From the NCBI RefSeq assembly GCF_030272615.1, contig NW_026729275.1, forward strand, positions 55,001 to 119,000: DNA of 64,000 nt, given 5' to 3'. Below the pieces are notes generated by a model. The model was not told where the DNA came from and did no database searches. It saw only the letters and a program-made list of their open reading frames with translations. Position numbers and translations under genes: made by a program. Each line of letters begins with the position of its first letter. Within the stretch, counting starts at the first letter, position 1. This DNA comes from Cryptomeria japonica. Taxonomy: Eukaryota; Streptophyta; Pinopsida; Cupressales; Cupressaceae. Of this stretch, positions 1-11,059 are shown piece by piece.

Positions 1-442
1 AGGGTGCGGGGTGGGGACCATGGGTCCTATCACCCCTGCGGCCCTGCATGCGCAGGTCCGCAGGGATGAGGGGACACCGCGGGCCCCTCCGTACCCCTGC
101 GACGGTTTTAATGTAACCGTCCATGCACACTGCCGTCCTTTTTACGTTGAACGCTGTGCGTTACGGTTTTAGGGGGATTTTTCTTAAAGTTTGAATGATT
201 TGATTTCCCTCTTTTTTTTTTGGTGTTTATTTATATATATATATATATATATGTATATGTATATAAATATTTATGTTTTTATATATATTATTATTTTTGA
301 TGCAGGAGTATTGTATTTTTAAATTATTGAAATCACTCAGAGAAGGGTAGATAACAGGTCTGATAGAAATAATAATAGTAATCACAGATTAAATTTCAGG
401 GACAAATACAATGAAGCAGTAACCAGAGAGGTTCTTCTTCTT

Positions 443-578
443 CCTTTTTCTTTCATTTCTTTTGTTCTTCACACAGGGAGATCTATTCACAGAGAAAGAG
501 ATAATTTATTCCTTTTTCTTTCATTTCTTTTGTTCTTCACACAGGGAGATCTATTCACAGAGAAAGAGATAATTTATT
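443..578. repeat. 68-bp tandem duplication inside E2 (left copy)
   Basis: Two back-to-back copies start CCTTTTTCTTTC at 443 and 511 and run through TTCACACAGGGAG to GATAATTTAT. The right E2 copy carries the same duplication from 56779. Confidence 0.9.
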
Positions 579-704
579 TATATACACAGGGAAAATCTTT
601 CACAAAGGGGAAATGTTAAACGTATTTCTACAGAGGATTTAGAAAACCAGAAGATGAGAAATCTTAGAGAGATTGATTACAGCAAGATCCTTTCGAATAC
701 ACAG

Positions 705-850
705 TTCAGACTTTAAATCAATAACCAGAGAAAAGAATACATTTCAGACTTTAAATCAATAAACTAGAGAAAAGAATACATTCAGACTTTAAATCAATAA
801 CTAGAGAAAAGAATACATTCAGACTTTAAATCCATAACTAGAGAAAAGAT
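705..850. repeat. Four roughly 36-bp tandem repeats inside E2 (left copy)
   Basis: The unit TTCAGACTTTAAATCAATAA followed by CTAGAGAAAAGAATACA occurs four times with small changes. The equivalent array is at about 57041-57186. I see no function; short tandem arrays are common in LTR and leader regions. Confidence 0.85.
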
Positions 851-1881
851 TTTGGAGAAAGGAGATGAAGGTAGTTCTAAATTCAAATCTAAAAGTTAAT
901 AAGATATTCTAATGATTTAATCTAGATGAATCTAATTCTTATCAAAATTTGAAATGAATGAATCTAATTTTTATCGAAAAAAATCTGAAAACAATGAATC
1001 TAATTTTCATCAAATGACTCTAATCTACTAAACCATTTAATCTACTTCTTATCAAACTGAAACTAATTTTTTTATCAAGAATCTGAAACAAATGAATCTC
1101 ATTCTCATCAACAATTAAATCTACTTCTTATCAATTTTTTTTTTTTTTTTTTTTTTCAAGAATCTGAAACAAATGAATCTCATTCTCATCAACAATTTAA
1201 TCTACTTCTTATCAAAAACTGAAACTAATTCTTATCAAAATTTGAAACAAATGAATCTCATTCTCATCAAATGATTCTAATTTCCTAAATAATTTAATCA
1301 AATCTAATTTGCAACAAAATAAGATGCATGAAAACTAAATTTGAAAGAACCTGGGTGCTTGAAAATGGTGTAGAATCCTCTATGAATCTTCCTTGATCCT
1401 CCAAACTTGAAGAGAAGTCCTCCCAAACAAAATCTTAGCTGAAAAATGAAAATTGACTACAAAGGAAAATTTTACTTGAAAAATTTCTTATGGAATAGCC
1501 AACCACTCTTTTTGAAACTTGCAAATCTTTTATAAAAGAAATTTCAAATTTCCACTACCTAAATTTTAATTGAAAAAAAAAGAGATTCTCTCCCAATTTG
1601 GCCTCCATGCAAATTGATTAGGCTTAGTGGGAGGAGTTACATGCAAGGTGGTGGAGAAGCCTCTAGAAGCTTCTTATTCCTCCTACAACATGTGCCTTAA
1701 TTTCGGTGAGGGAATTTAAATAACCAATTAAAAAAATATATATATATATATATTTTCCATGTGTGTGTGTGATTTATTATTTTTATTCCCTTACAATATT
1801 CATTCAATAGTTTATCCAAAGAAATATAATAGAGTTTTGTATTTAAATCAAAAGGTGATAAAGGAGGGTTGTGACATTACA

Positions 1882-3213
1882 AGCTTGAGTTCTTGGACTG
1901 GAGATAGAGAATTAAGATCTATAGGCCCTTTGGTGAGATCTGTGTCATTGATAATTTGTTTCCCTTTGTCCACAGTGTCTCTTGCCATTGGAACCTGTTT
2001 AATCTCATCTTCATCCTTCTCCTTCTCTTCCTTCTCTGCATCTTCACCTTTTTTTGCATCCTCTCCCTTTCAATCTCCAACATCCTCAGTCGCCTTCTTA
2101 GATTCAACATTTATCACAGGGAGATTCTGATCAGCTTCACTAGAGTCATTAACCTTCTGATTATCAACAATATCATCTCCAAATGTGTCTTGTACATTTG
2201 TCTGCACATCTGTACTGGAGGTATCATCCTGTACATGTACTTCCAAAGGGGTGTCAACTTTTGTTGTATTTACTTCATACCTATTCTCTTCCAAAATGTG
2301 TTTCAAAATTATTTCCATCTCCTTAGCCACTTCATCTAATTTTTTGAGCATGATCTTGTTAACTCTTGTTTTTATTCTAAATATTCTCTTCATAACCTTA
2401 AGGAGTCTGTCAACTTTACTCTTAGAAATCACAGAGCACAAAATAACTAATACCTACTATTTTATTTTCTCATCTTCTAAACTAGTTGTATGCCTTCTGG
2501 CATCCAAAATCATGTATAAACCCTTCTGAATCACAGATGATAATTCTATCAAAGCTTTGTTGTATACATTCATATACTTTACAACGACTTCCTCAAGAGT
2601 TCTTTGATCATTCTCATCACAATTCTCATAATATTTAGATATATTCTTTAAATTTCCTTCCTTCACTACTTCATCAACTATCTGACTAAGTGAAATGGGG
2701 GGAAAAATAGTGTAGTTGCCTTCTAGCTTTCTAGACTTCAAAGCTTCATCAAGCTCAAACTTGGGCTTCCTTCTTAGACAAGGTCTTTTGGATTGTTCAG
2801 CTACAACTTTAGGCTTTTTGCTTGACTACCCTGGCAGAGGTAGCAAACTTCATCACTTCCTTCACTGCTTCATCAAATTCTCTCTCTTCCTCAGCAATGG
2901 CTACCACATACACTCTCTCAGGCTTCCCTTTCTTCCTCTTCTTTTCTCCACTAGATGATTTGGTTTGAGGCTTATGTGGAGGGTATACTTTTGAGCACCG
3001 GATGAGGGTACTAACTTGGTTTGTCTTGGCTTAGGAGGAATCACCAGTGTAGTCTTCTGGTTGAACCATGTCCTCCACTTTTAGGTTGTTTTTCTCATGG
3101 GCTCTACAAATTGCTTCCTTAGTGATTCCCATATCTTCAACGCATTGTTCTACTTCTTTCCTAACTCTATTCTGCATTCTAGGCTTTGTAAACTGAGAAT
3201 GCAAGCTTAAACG
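1882..3213 (-). pseudogene. E1 internal ORF, C-terminal part, left copy (decayed)
   Basis: Read on the minus strand from 3213 down to 1882, this is a once-continuous, lysine/glutamate-rich reading frame now broken by stops and at least one frame change. Recognisable open stretches are 3213 to about 3050, 2741-2457 (containing VDEVVKEGNLKNISKYYENC) and 2441-2070 (containing KKLDEVAKEMEIILKHILEE), then an acidic tail. The beginning (LSLHSQF...VRKEV...MGITKEA...AHEK) resembles the end of the ORF at 13340-14585 (FKLHKQF...MGCTREE...REK), so both belong to one retroelement gene family. No protease, reverse transcriptase, integrase or zinc knuckle is seen. A gag-like or accessory protein of a non-autonomous LTR element is my inference. 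Confidence 0.6.
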
Positions 3214-4886
3214 TGTTTCAAATAGAGAGAGTTAGCAGGTTGTTTAGTATAATTGTCTTTCCTATCTTGTAGGGCTCTATCAAAAGATCATGTACCAAAA
3301 AAGGTATCGTGTAATTAAGTGAGGTGGGCATTGACTATTATGCTATATGTTTTTTTTCACTACAACAAGGACATATTCTCATATTTATAGCATGTGGGTG
3401 CGTATAGATGTTTTTTTTGCAATCTCAAGCAATTATATTTTTTCCTGACAATGGAAGCTTTAGTTTTATATAATAACCACTCCCTACCCTCAAAGTGCAA
3501 CAATTTTAATCTCATTGTCAATTGTCTGGCATGTTAAGAAAGTATAAGCTCATTAAATGGATTGCCTCTAATAAATTCCCAATCACATTTGCTCTAGTCA
3601 TTCATAATTACACCAAGCAATAATAGATTTATACTAACTAGTGATACAAATTTGCTATTTTAAGGGTAGCAACTCAAGGAATGCAAATTGATGCCAAAAG
3701 TATTTTCATTCTGAAATTTAAATAGCAATAATATAATTGTTTTTAAAACTACCCTTACATTACCTTTTTTCCTAGCCAACTGCTAATCACTTACATTACT
3801 TAATTGTTTTGAAATGAACATTGTAGGGACTTAGAGAATTAAGAACATATGCATCACTTTTCATGCCTTGTGGCAAGAAAAAAAGAGAAATGAGTGAACC
3901 CATTCTCCTCTAGACCTTTCAATGCTTCCAATGGAAATTATTTGTTAAGTGTTTTATATAAAAGTGTTCATAGAATTTATCTTCTATAAAATCTGTTGGT
4001 CATTTTTTTTTGTATTTTTTCTTTAAAAAAAGTAGTTGTTTGCATTATCTACAATAGGTAAAGGAAGTGTATGATCTTTCAAAGCAAAATCTCAAAGATC
4101 CATTTCAATCAATTACATCACTTAAAACTCTCCACAAGACAACTCTTAAAATCAAACAAAATATTAAATACTAGCTGAAAGTCACATTTAAGATCATTTT
4201 TATTTTGCAGTCAAAATCTAAAATGGGCTTTGGTTTAATTTTAATTATTGCATGAACATTGTTATGTTACTATGGATGTAATGTGGAATAATTATAAACT
4301 ATGATGTAACAAAAGTGACACATGTTATGCAACTTATATTGTTGAGTCATGGATCAATACACAATAAAATTGATTTTTAGAGGTACCAAAATCATGAGTG
4401 ATGTTTGAGGTACAACTGAGTCATGTTCATACACAAGAAGGAGCCATGTAATATTATACACTTGTGTAAATTTATTTTAGATAGAGACATTTTGGATAAT
4501 AAATTATTATACATAATTATGTTGTAATTTAACGGTTATGTGTATAACGCTAGTAATAGACACATTATGAATACAATGAATACATATTGCATTATGTGAG
4601 ATTTTATTTTTAAATATTTGATAGCTAATTATAGAAGGAATTTGGTATCAAATTATGGAAGGAATTTCTTTTTTTCTTTCTTTTTAGACTGTAGGAATTT
4701 GGTACAACACCCCTATAAACTGTAGACCTGGTAAACTTTTTAATGTGATTGGTGATGCTAGCAAAACATATCCTCCAATGCCATGTGGGCTAGGAGGAGA
4801 CTAGACCTCATGACCTCATGCTTTACCATTGGAAGTTCTCATCAATCGAACGAAGCCCCCAGCCCAAGAAAGGAATTTCTTTAACA
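3214..4886 (-). mobile_element. E1 5' LTR, left copy
   Basis: This 1.67-kb block starts TGTTTCAAAT on the plus strand and ends near TTAACA at 4886. A diverged copy lies at 52585-54219. In the right duplicate the two related blocks flank the E1 ORF on both sides in the same orientation, as LTRs should. Coding is on the minus strand, so this is the 5' LTR read right to left. No convincing PBS follows it, so the LTR call rests on the flanking arrangement and the TG/CA-like ends. Confidence 0.7.
4787..4865 (-). ncRNA. tRNA-like module in the E1 5' LTR (left copy)
   Basis: On the minus strand this 79-nt stretch begins GGGCTGG and ends CTAGCCC, which can pair as a 7-bp acceptor-like stem. Inside are an A-box-like segment (AATGGTAAAGCATGAGG) and a B-box-like segment (GAGGTCTAGTCTCC). 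The D and anticodon arms do not fold well, so this is not a functional tRNA gene. It looks like a tRNA-derived Pol III promoter module, SINE-like, at the start of the LTR. Confidence 0.4.
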
Positions 4887-5928
4887 TGTAATATGATTAA
4901 GGTTTTATATTCAAGAGGAAAATAAAAAAGTAAAGATGTATGATTATGAAATTAATATAACATGGTAAAGTGCTGGGACATTTGTGACATCTAGGAGAAA
5001 ATACAATCAAAGTGAAGCGGGATTCAAGATCCCACATCACTAAATGTTAATGCAACTCTAATTGTTAATTAGTTAAAATTGAATTGGTGATAGACGGTAG
5101 TAAGCTTATTCCATTGGTTGTATTTTCCTAATTACAAAAATGTACCTTCTTTGGTTACAATGAAATTGAACTAACTTTAACGTCTAATTTTTTTTTATGT
5201 TGAATTGATAATTACTAAAATCAATAATGGTATAAGAACATATGAAGTATTAGATATGACATGAATTTGTGATTTCTTAGAAGGGATGAGTAAATAAGTC
5301 ATAAGTAGAATTACTAGAATTTTGATAGAAACTAGTATGATTTATTATGATTATGTAACTATACTTGTGGCTGTATTATGCAGGAAGGTTTTAGAATCAA
5401 TGAACATTGACAGGGGGGTGAATCAGTGTTCTGCAATTAACAACTTTCTTAACCAGATTCTTTAACCACTAGATGCAAATGAATAAAAGAAAAGTGCAAA
5501 AACTAAATGCAGAAAAGCACAAAACCTAACACTAGAATTTTTACATGGAAACCCCAAAAGGGAAAAACCACGGTGGGATTGGAACATATATACACTAAAA
5601 ATCGGTCTGGAGAATTGAATCAATTAAATACAAAAAATTTAATTAATGACCTTTATTCCTCTACTATATAAAAAATTCAATAATTTATTTATATGTTTCA
5701 TTTATTCCTATTATTCCCACTTTAATCATATTCTTCCATATTCCCAATTAAATATGTAAATTAATTAGTTTGTGTATTTAAATTACTTCACATTAAATTT
5801 AAATTTAAAATTCGAATTTGAGCACATGGCTCCTACTCCTAACTACCTAGCCTAACCACATGCTAACCTAACCCACCCAATCCAACTAAGGATTTAACAA
5901 ATCCTATCCCCTCCAACCTCGTATCCTA
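4887..5928. other. Flank of E1 inside the duplicated block, with a GGGAAAAACCACGGTGGG motif
   Basis: No gene is seen. From 5380 to 5600 there is a dispersed plant-repeat signature (GACAGGGGGGTGAATCAGTG, then ACATGGAAACCCC and GGGAAAAACCACGGTGGG), which I associate with LTR retrotransposon remnants. From about 5820 the sequence grades into an AACCCTAA-like array. The same stretch recurs at 61221-62262. Confidence 0.45.
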
Positions 5929-6078
5929 TACAATATAGAATCCCAACCTTAAACAAAATTGAACTCTCACCCTAACATTAAACTAAATTAATCTATAGCA
6001 CTAAACTAATTTGAAACCTAAGCATAAACATAAAAATAAACTAAACAACATTGAACCCTTAACCTAAGCTAAAGAAAA

Positions 6079-6207
6079 TGTTGAGACATGGACCAATTAG
6101 GACTCGACCCTAAGACCTTCCATACATTGCTGGAGTGCTCTACCACTGAGCTATTGGCCCCTCTTGGACCAATCCATCATCGGTCTGGGTGTGGCTTATT
6201 TCCAACA
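6079..6207 (-). repeat. TRIM LTR (downstream copy on the minus strand) with tRNA-like sequence
   Basis: Its complement contains GGGCCAATAGCTCAGTGGTA, GAGC and later GGGTCGAGTCC, that is, a D arm with an A box and a T arm with a B box. Acceptor-like arms GGGCCAA and TTGGTCC can form seven pairs. The anticodon arm is degenerate. Similarity is greatest to plant tRNAs that open GGGTCCATAGCTCAGTGGTA (tRNA-Cys type). Confidence 0.7.
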
Positions 6208-6264
6208 TGAACACCCCCCCTTAAGACACACCTCTCGTGTGCTTCGGGCTCCTAGCCTGGACCT

Positions 6265-6277
6265 GGCTCTGATACCA
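6265..6277 (-). other. Primer binding site of the TRIM
   Basis: The minus strand reads TGGTATCAGAGCC immediately inside the LTR, matching the initiator tRNA-Met primer site used by many plant LTR retrotransposons. Confidence 0.85.
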
Positions 6278-6406
6278 TGTTGAGACATGGACTAGCTAGG
6301 ACTTGAACCTAGGACCTTCCATATGCTGCCGGAGTGCTCTACCACTGAGCTACTAGCCCCTCTTGGACTATTCCATCATCAATCTAGATGTGGCTTATTT
6401 CCAAAA
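6278..6406 (-). repeat. TRIM LTR (upstream copy on the minus strand) with tRNA-like sequence
   Basis: This is the second LTR. It retains TAGCTCAGTGGTAGAGC and a B-box-like GGTTCAAGTCC on the minus strand. It abuts the primer binding site directly. Confidence 0.7.
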
Positions 6407-7089
6407 CCAACAACAAATCCTAAAGAAAATTGAATCCTAGCTATAGGACTAAACCAAATTGAACCATAACCCTAAACCTAATTAAACATTAAGTAAAATT
6501 AAACCCTATTCCTAAACCAATTATACCCTAACACTAGAACTAAACCAAATTTTTATCATAACCCTAAATAAAATTTAATTTGAACATTAAACTAAACTTA
6601 ACTATAACCTTAAAGTTAATTGAGCATTAAACCAAATTGAACCCTAATTGTTAACCTAATTAAAACCTAACCATAACACTAAGATAAGTTATATCATAAC
6701 CATAAACCTAATTACATAATATAATAAATTGACAGAATGGAAAGGTGATGAGTGGTTCTTTTGGAATAGAATGACAGAGAAAATGAGGTTGATTTACCTC
6801 GTAGCAAGATATGCTCGAGAATATCTAAACATATGGTCTACATAATGTAATTTTTGAAAGGTAACAAAAGGATCTTTTGTAGGCTTGATGTATTTTACTT
6901 CAACAACGAATTTTTGAAAAATTTTAAGAGCTAGGAGAAGTTTTGTGTGAAAGTCACCCCCCTACACTCTCTCTTACCACCATCCCATTCAACCTAGGTT
7001 CTCTCATAGTAATCTTCCCCCTAGATGATTCTCTCATAAGGAGAACTTCACACTTAATATGAATATGCTAAATGAGAAAGAATTGATGC

Positions 7090-9720
7090 AGGTGACTCTC
7101 ATTATCATATTATTCAATAAGAACATTTGCAAGCATAGTAACCTCATTCAGGAATGGAACCAAAATATTCTTAGTTGGACATCGTTGTTTCAATGAGTGG
7201 GAAGGAAATTGGCCAAGGATAACAGAAGGGAAGAGACTCTAACTCACTACAACATTCAGAGGGCTGAAGAAATCCTCCAGAATAACCCTAATGATGTGAA
7301 GGCTCAAAATGTTATTTTCCTAGCAAAAGACTCTCTGTAGAGGATACATAATATGAGTATTTAGGGGGCAAAGACTAGAGAAATAATTAACTGGCTAGAA
7401 ATTGGGGACAAAGGAACCAATTATTTTTTCCAACTTCTTAAAGCTAAGGAAGCTAGGATTGGAATTGACAGTATTTGTGATAATGGTGCAACCATTACTG
7501 ACCAAGTAGGTAGTTTAGAAGCTTTTGCTCATTTTTACAAAAATATTTTCTTCTCTGAGGACAATCAGAAAAATAAAGCTCGAGCTAGGGAGTACAATAA
7601 AGCGATAATCCTTAGAAAATCCAGCCCAGAGGATGCCCAGATGTTGGATAGAAATCTCTCTTTAGCCAAAATTAAGCCCATAAATACCCTTATCCATGGA
7701 AAAGCTCTAGGCCTGGATGGTCTTTTGACTGATTTTTACAAAGAATGTATTGAATGAATTGGGGGAGACTTGTTGTGTTTATATCAAGAAGCTATTAGTA
7801 GGGGATTATTAGGGGACTAGATTAAAAAAGGGCTGATTCAGTTGATTCCTAAAAAAGGGATAGATCTCAAATCAAAAATTGGAGGCTCATTACTTTATTG
7901 AATGTATCTATCTCTTGGGGAGGACCAAACCACCTAGTAATATATATAGGAATCCCCTTTTCCATAGAACCCAATTTGAAGCCAATGTTGGAATGGGTCA
8001 GAGGAAATATTGACAAAAACATCGGGAAATCGAATAGAAATGTGGGAATGGGTTAGAGGAAAGATTGACAACAGCATGGGGAAATGGAATAGACACTTCC
8101 TCTCATTGGAAAGGAAAGTGTAGATATGTCAGAATATCCTTTCCTCTTATAATATTTATTACACTTTTGCCTATCTCCTTACTAACTATTAGTTTTCTCA
8201 CATTTAGAAGCAAATCAGGGAGTTTTTATGGTTGGATGGAAAAGGGGGAATGAAAAAACATGCAATAAAATAGCAATGGTGTGATTTACATAAGAATATG
8301 GGGGAATCGATCTCAAGGACTTGAGATGGAAAGGCATTTATTTGGCGGCAAAGTGGATATTCAAAGCTCTTCAAGGGAATGATCCTTAGAAAATCCTAAT
8401 TAGATATAACCTTTCCAAGGCCACTCCCAAGAAAAGTCCAGTGTGGAAAGGATTGTTGCTTTGTGACATCATTGCAAGACACTTTGATCTTAGGCCCTTA
8501 TGATCCACAGTCTTCAAATCTATTTGGAAGGCTTGGAAGGTACTAAGGAAATACATTTCCAATAGTGGTTTAGTGGGAGTTAATGAAGAGGTGTGTGGAG
8601 AATAGTCAATCTAGTGGAATCTGAAATACAAGTAGAAACCTCTTCCCCAGCTGCAAGTTTGTTCTGCTAAGGCCTGGGATTCTTTAGGCATTAATAAATG
8701 CTAATATTTTGAATGATGGGAAAATTTTGAGTTGAATTTTTTTGAGGGATACCTTTCTCATCCCCCCTCTCACTGCAAGACTTAGACTATTATGTGAGAT
8801 TCTTGCTCCTCCCTTGACCTACCTAAAATCTATATGCTCGATGACTCCATATATCTTTTGTTTCAGTGGCCTAATGGATCCACATTGCCTAATGTTAAAG
8901 TGAAATATGTTTATGTTGTCCTTACCAATTATTCCTCTATATTGTCCCATTTTGAGTCCTATTGGGGTCTGAATCAAGGTCATGACTTTTGGAAGAAATG
9001 TTTTACCAGCTTGTGGACTAGATTCAATGAGCATAATAAAAAAACCTTTTTATGGTTATTGTTATTACATAAACTCCCCATCAGGAAGTCTGATGGTGAG
9101 ATCTCTATTTTTTCTTGTTGTTAAGTTCTTGAGATTGTCAATCATATTTTCTTTGATTTCTTATTTGCCAGGGAGGTCTGGTAAATTTTTGGGATTTCTA
9201 TTGGCACAAATATTTTGGTTTCTGAGATGATCTCTAGTCATATCCATAGCCTAAAAAAAGATACAAATGTTTTTTTGTTCTATCTTTTCTTTAGAATATT
9301 TATGGCTCATTTGGAAGTTTAATGTGCAGGTCACACTGACTATGAGATTGGCACAGAGGAAATTTGAAAACTTTATGCATGATGGACAAACTAGTCTTTA
9401 CAGGGGAGATAGCGCACAGGTTCTCCTAGACCATGACCATTGAGGAGATGTCTGCATTTGAGGAAGGACTAGCTAACTTCATGAGGGATTTATAGTAGCA
9501 GAGAAATGAGAATAGACAAGGAACAAGGCTAGACCTACCAGTGGTTGTACCTATGATCCATCCATATGTAGATCCTATCCTTTGGGGCAAAGAATTGAGG
9601 TGGAAGGAAGAACCACAAGGTTGGACATGGTGGATGGGGATTGTGGGTGATTATAGCTATCTGGTAGGGGATATCAGACCTTGATATTATGTGCATGCCA
9701 TCTTATCTCATATCATATTT
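7090..9720 (+). mobile_element. Decayed LINE (non-LTR retrotransposon), core of RT deleted
   Basis: Plus-strand readings give an RT-upstream linker (INWLEIGDKGTNYFFQLLKAKEAR), then GKALGLDGLLTDFYKECIE and GLIQLIPKKG, the N-terminal motifs of L1-type plant RT. Near 7890-7930 the sequence jumps to a region after the catalytic core (LEWVRGKIDNSMGKWNRHFLSLERK), so the YxDD motif is missing. A post-RT segment (REFLWLDGK...IKWQWC) lies near 8210-8290, and a zf-RVT-like segment (FWKKCFTSLWTRFNEHNKKTF) at 8980-9090. The C-terminal tail near 9330-9400 reads LTMRLAQRKFENFMHDG. Several stops and frame changes are present. A roughly 55-bp tandem duplication lies at 7985-8095. Confidence 0.75.
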
Positions 9721-9939
9721 TTGTATTTCTCAGTAATTTTTTACTATCACTGGTTATCTGGTAGTTTATATACTTGTTAATAAGTTATGATTTTGTGCAA
9801 CCTTGTCAATGGTTTCTTATTTTTTGTTTCCTTAACTCTATTCAAGGAGAGATTGGCCATAGTTTGTTTTATGCTTGGACTTGCTACCATTTTGTAATCG
9901 TTACCAATTTGAACTATTACCTTATTTTCACTAAACCAA

Positions 9940-10960
9940 ATTTAATCTTAACTCTAAAACCTAATTTAACAATAGACCACAGTGTACCACAATGCTAAAC
10001 CTAATTAAACACTAAAAAACTTTAACCCTAAGTCTAACACTCTACCTAATTGAACCTTGATTGTAAACCTAATTAAACCATTATTGAGCCCTTATTTAAT
10101 TTATTTTGAGTTACCACTGCGGATGCTACTAGCTTATATAATAAATTATATATATAAAGAAATCCTATAAATATCGACGCTTTCATTTTTTTTAATTATT
10201 CCACCTAAATAATACTTATCCAAATTGTACCCTTATGTTAAACCAAATTGAACATTAACCCTAAATGAAATTGAACCATAGTTATTAATCTAATCAAGCA
10301 TTCAACCTAAATAAATCAAAATTGTAAACCTAAACCAAATTGTACCCTAATCCTACCACTAAAACAAATCAAACCTTAACTTAAGAAAAATGTAATTTTA
10401 ACCTTAACACTAAACCAAGTTGTAGCCTAACCTTGAACCTAGAATTAAACATTAAACCAAATAAAAACCCTAACCGTATACTAAATGAAAACAATAAACT
10501 AAATTGTATAATAGCCCTATAACAAAATGAACCCTAACCCTTACTATATTAGATTTAATCTTTTAATTCCAACCCTAACTCTAATTTTATATGTAACTTG
10601 GCCCTAACAAAATTGAACCCTAACCCTAAAAATAATTGAACCATAACCTTATCACTATACTTTAATCCAAATCGAATACTAACCTAAAACCTAATTGAAT
10701 TATAGACCAAATCCTAACCCTATCACTAAAACAATTTGAACCTAACCTAATCCAAATAGAATCCTAACCTCAATAGTAAACCAATTGAACCCTAACCTTG
10801 AAGCTAACTGAACATTAAACCAGATTAAACCCTAAACCTATCCTAATTTAACACTAAACTAAATTGAACCGTAACCCTTAACCAAATTGAACCATAAACT
10901 AATTTGCACTGTAAAACCAAATTGAACGCAAACACTTACTATACTATAGTTATTCTTTTA
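9940..10960. repeat. C-rich degenerate AACCCTAA / AAATTGAACC array
   Basis: This is the same repeat style and polarity as 5830-6720: ACCCTAA, CCAAATTGAACC and related units with no fixed period. It is interrupted at about 10115-10215 by one arm of a small inverted-repeat transposon. No coding is seen. Confidence 0.75.
10115..10215. mobile_element. Single arm of a fold-back MITE family
   Basis: GGATGCTACTAGCTTATATA and the following AAATTATATATATAAAG...CTTTCATTTTTTTTAATTATTCC match the left arm of the complete fold-back element at 23005-23185, which starts with the same GGATGCTACTA. Only this arm is visible here. Confidence 0.5.
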
Positions 10961-11059
10961 ATTTATTTTTTATAGTGATTATAGAGAAAAAACAAGGGTA
11001 CAAATCAAAAAGTCTCATAGTTTTAGCGGCCTCAAAAAATCATGCTACCATAACAGACA

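Larger units (their letters stand above)
1..1876. mobile_element. E2 solo-LTR-like insertion, left copy, truncated by the window start
   Basis: This is the right-hand half of the element seen whole at 54546-58210. It ends in GGGTTGTGACA at 1876 and is followed by the TTACA target duplication (1877-1881). It contains a GC-rich block (1-180), TA microsatellites (about 234-262 and 1730-1752), a 68-bp tandem duplication (443-578), four roughly 36-bp repeats (705-850), ATGAATCT-type repeats (900-1280) and a poly-T run near 1135-1157. No reverse transcriptase, integrase or gag is visible. Confidence 0.8.
1..5928. repeat. Left copy of a nearly identical 5.9-kb direct duplication
   Basis: This block matches 56341-62262 from the first base of the window to the end of GTATCCTA at 5928, where the copies diverge abruptly. 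By eye I find five substitutions (positions 28, 2534, 2844, 3193 and 3324). The right copy is 6 bp shorter in total, all of it before 1759, where the TA and poly-T runs lie. The block carries part of the E2 element, the 5' half of the E1 element and about 1 kb of flank. It may extend left of the window, so its true left edge is unknown. Identity near 99.9% means a very recent event or an assembly/haplotype artefact. Confidence 0.97.
6079..6406 (-). mobile_element. TRIM (miniature LTR retrotransposon) with tRNA-like LTRs
   Basis: Two direct repeats of 129 bp (6079-6207 and 6278-6406) start TGTTGAGACATGG. The first ends CAACA; the second has decayed to CAAAA. They flank a 70-bp interior. Read on the minus strand, the interior opens with TGGTATCAGAGCC (complement of 6265-6277), the classic initiator-tRNA-Met primer site, and ends with a purine tract AAGGGGGGG (complement within 6211-6222). 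These are the hallmarks of a TRIM. The LTRs differ at about 19 of 129 positions, so the insertion is old. It sits in the AACCCTAA-like array. I could not establish a target duplication. Confidence 0.85.
5830..6720. repeat. C-rich degenerate AACCCTAA / AAATTGAACC array, interrupted by a TRIM
   Basis: Many imperfect units of the type AAACTAAATTGAACCCTAACC run along the plus strand before and after the TRIM at 6079-6406. They resemble degenerate telomere-like interstitial repeats, but unit length and spacing vary too much for a real telomere tract. No gene is present. Confidence 0.75.

Noticed and set aside
705-850. A CRISPR-like array
   Set aside because: The units are directly contiguous without unique spacers and lie in a plant LTR.
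1759-2339. Plus-strand hydrophobic ORFs over the E1 coding region (also 58093-58673)
   Set aside because: They are antisense shadows of the acidic/lysine-rich minus-strand ORF and partly cross the E2 boundary.
6079-6406. Two genuine tRNA genes
   Set aside because: The tRNA-like parts sit inside LTRs, the anticodon arms do not pair, and a primer site and polypurine tract show a TRIM.
6079-6406. A Cassandra element with 5S rRNA promoter
   Set aside because: The LTR sequence matches tRNA-type A and B boxes, not the 5S rRNA internal promoter.
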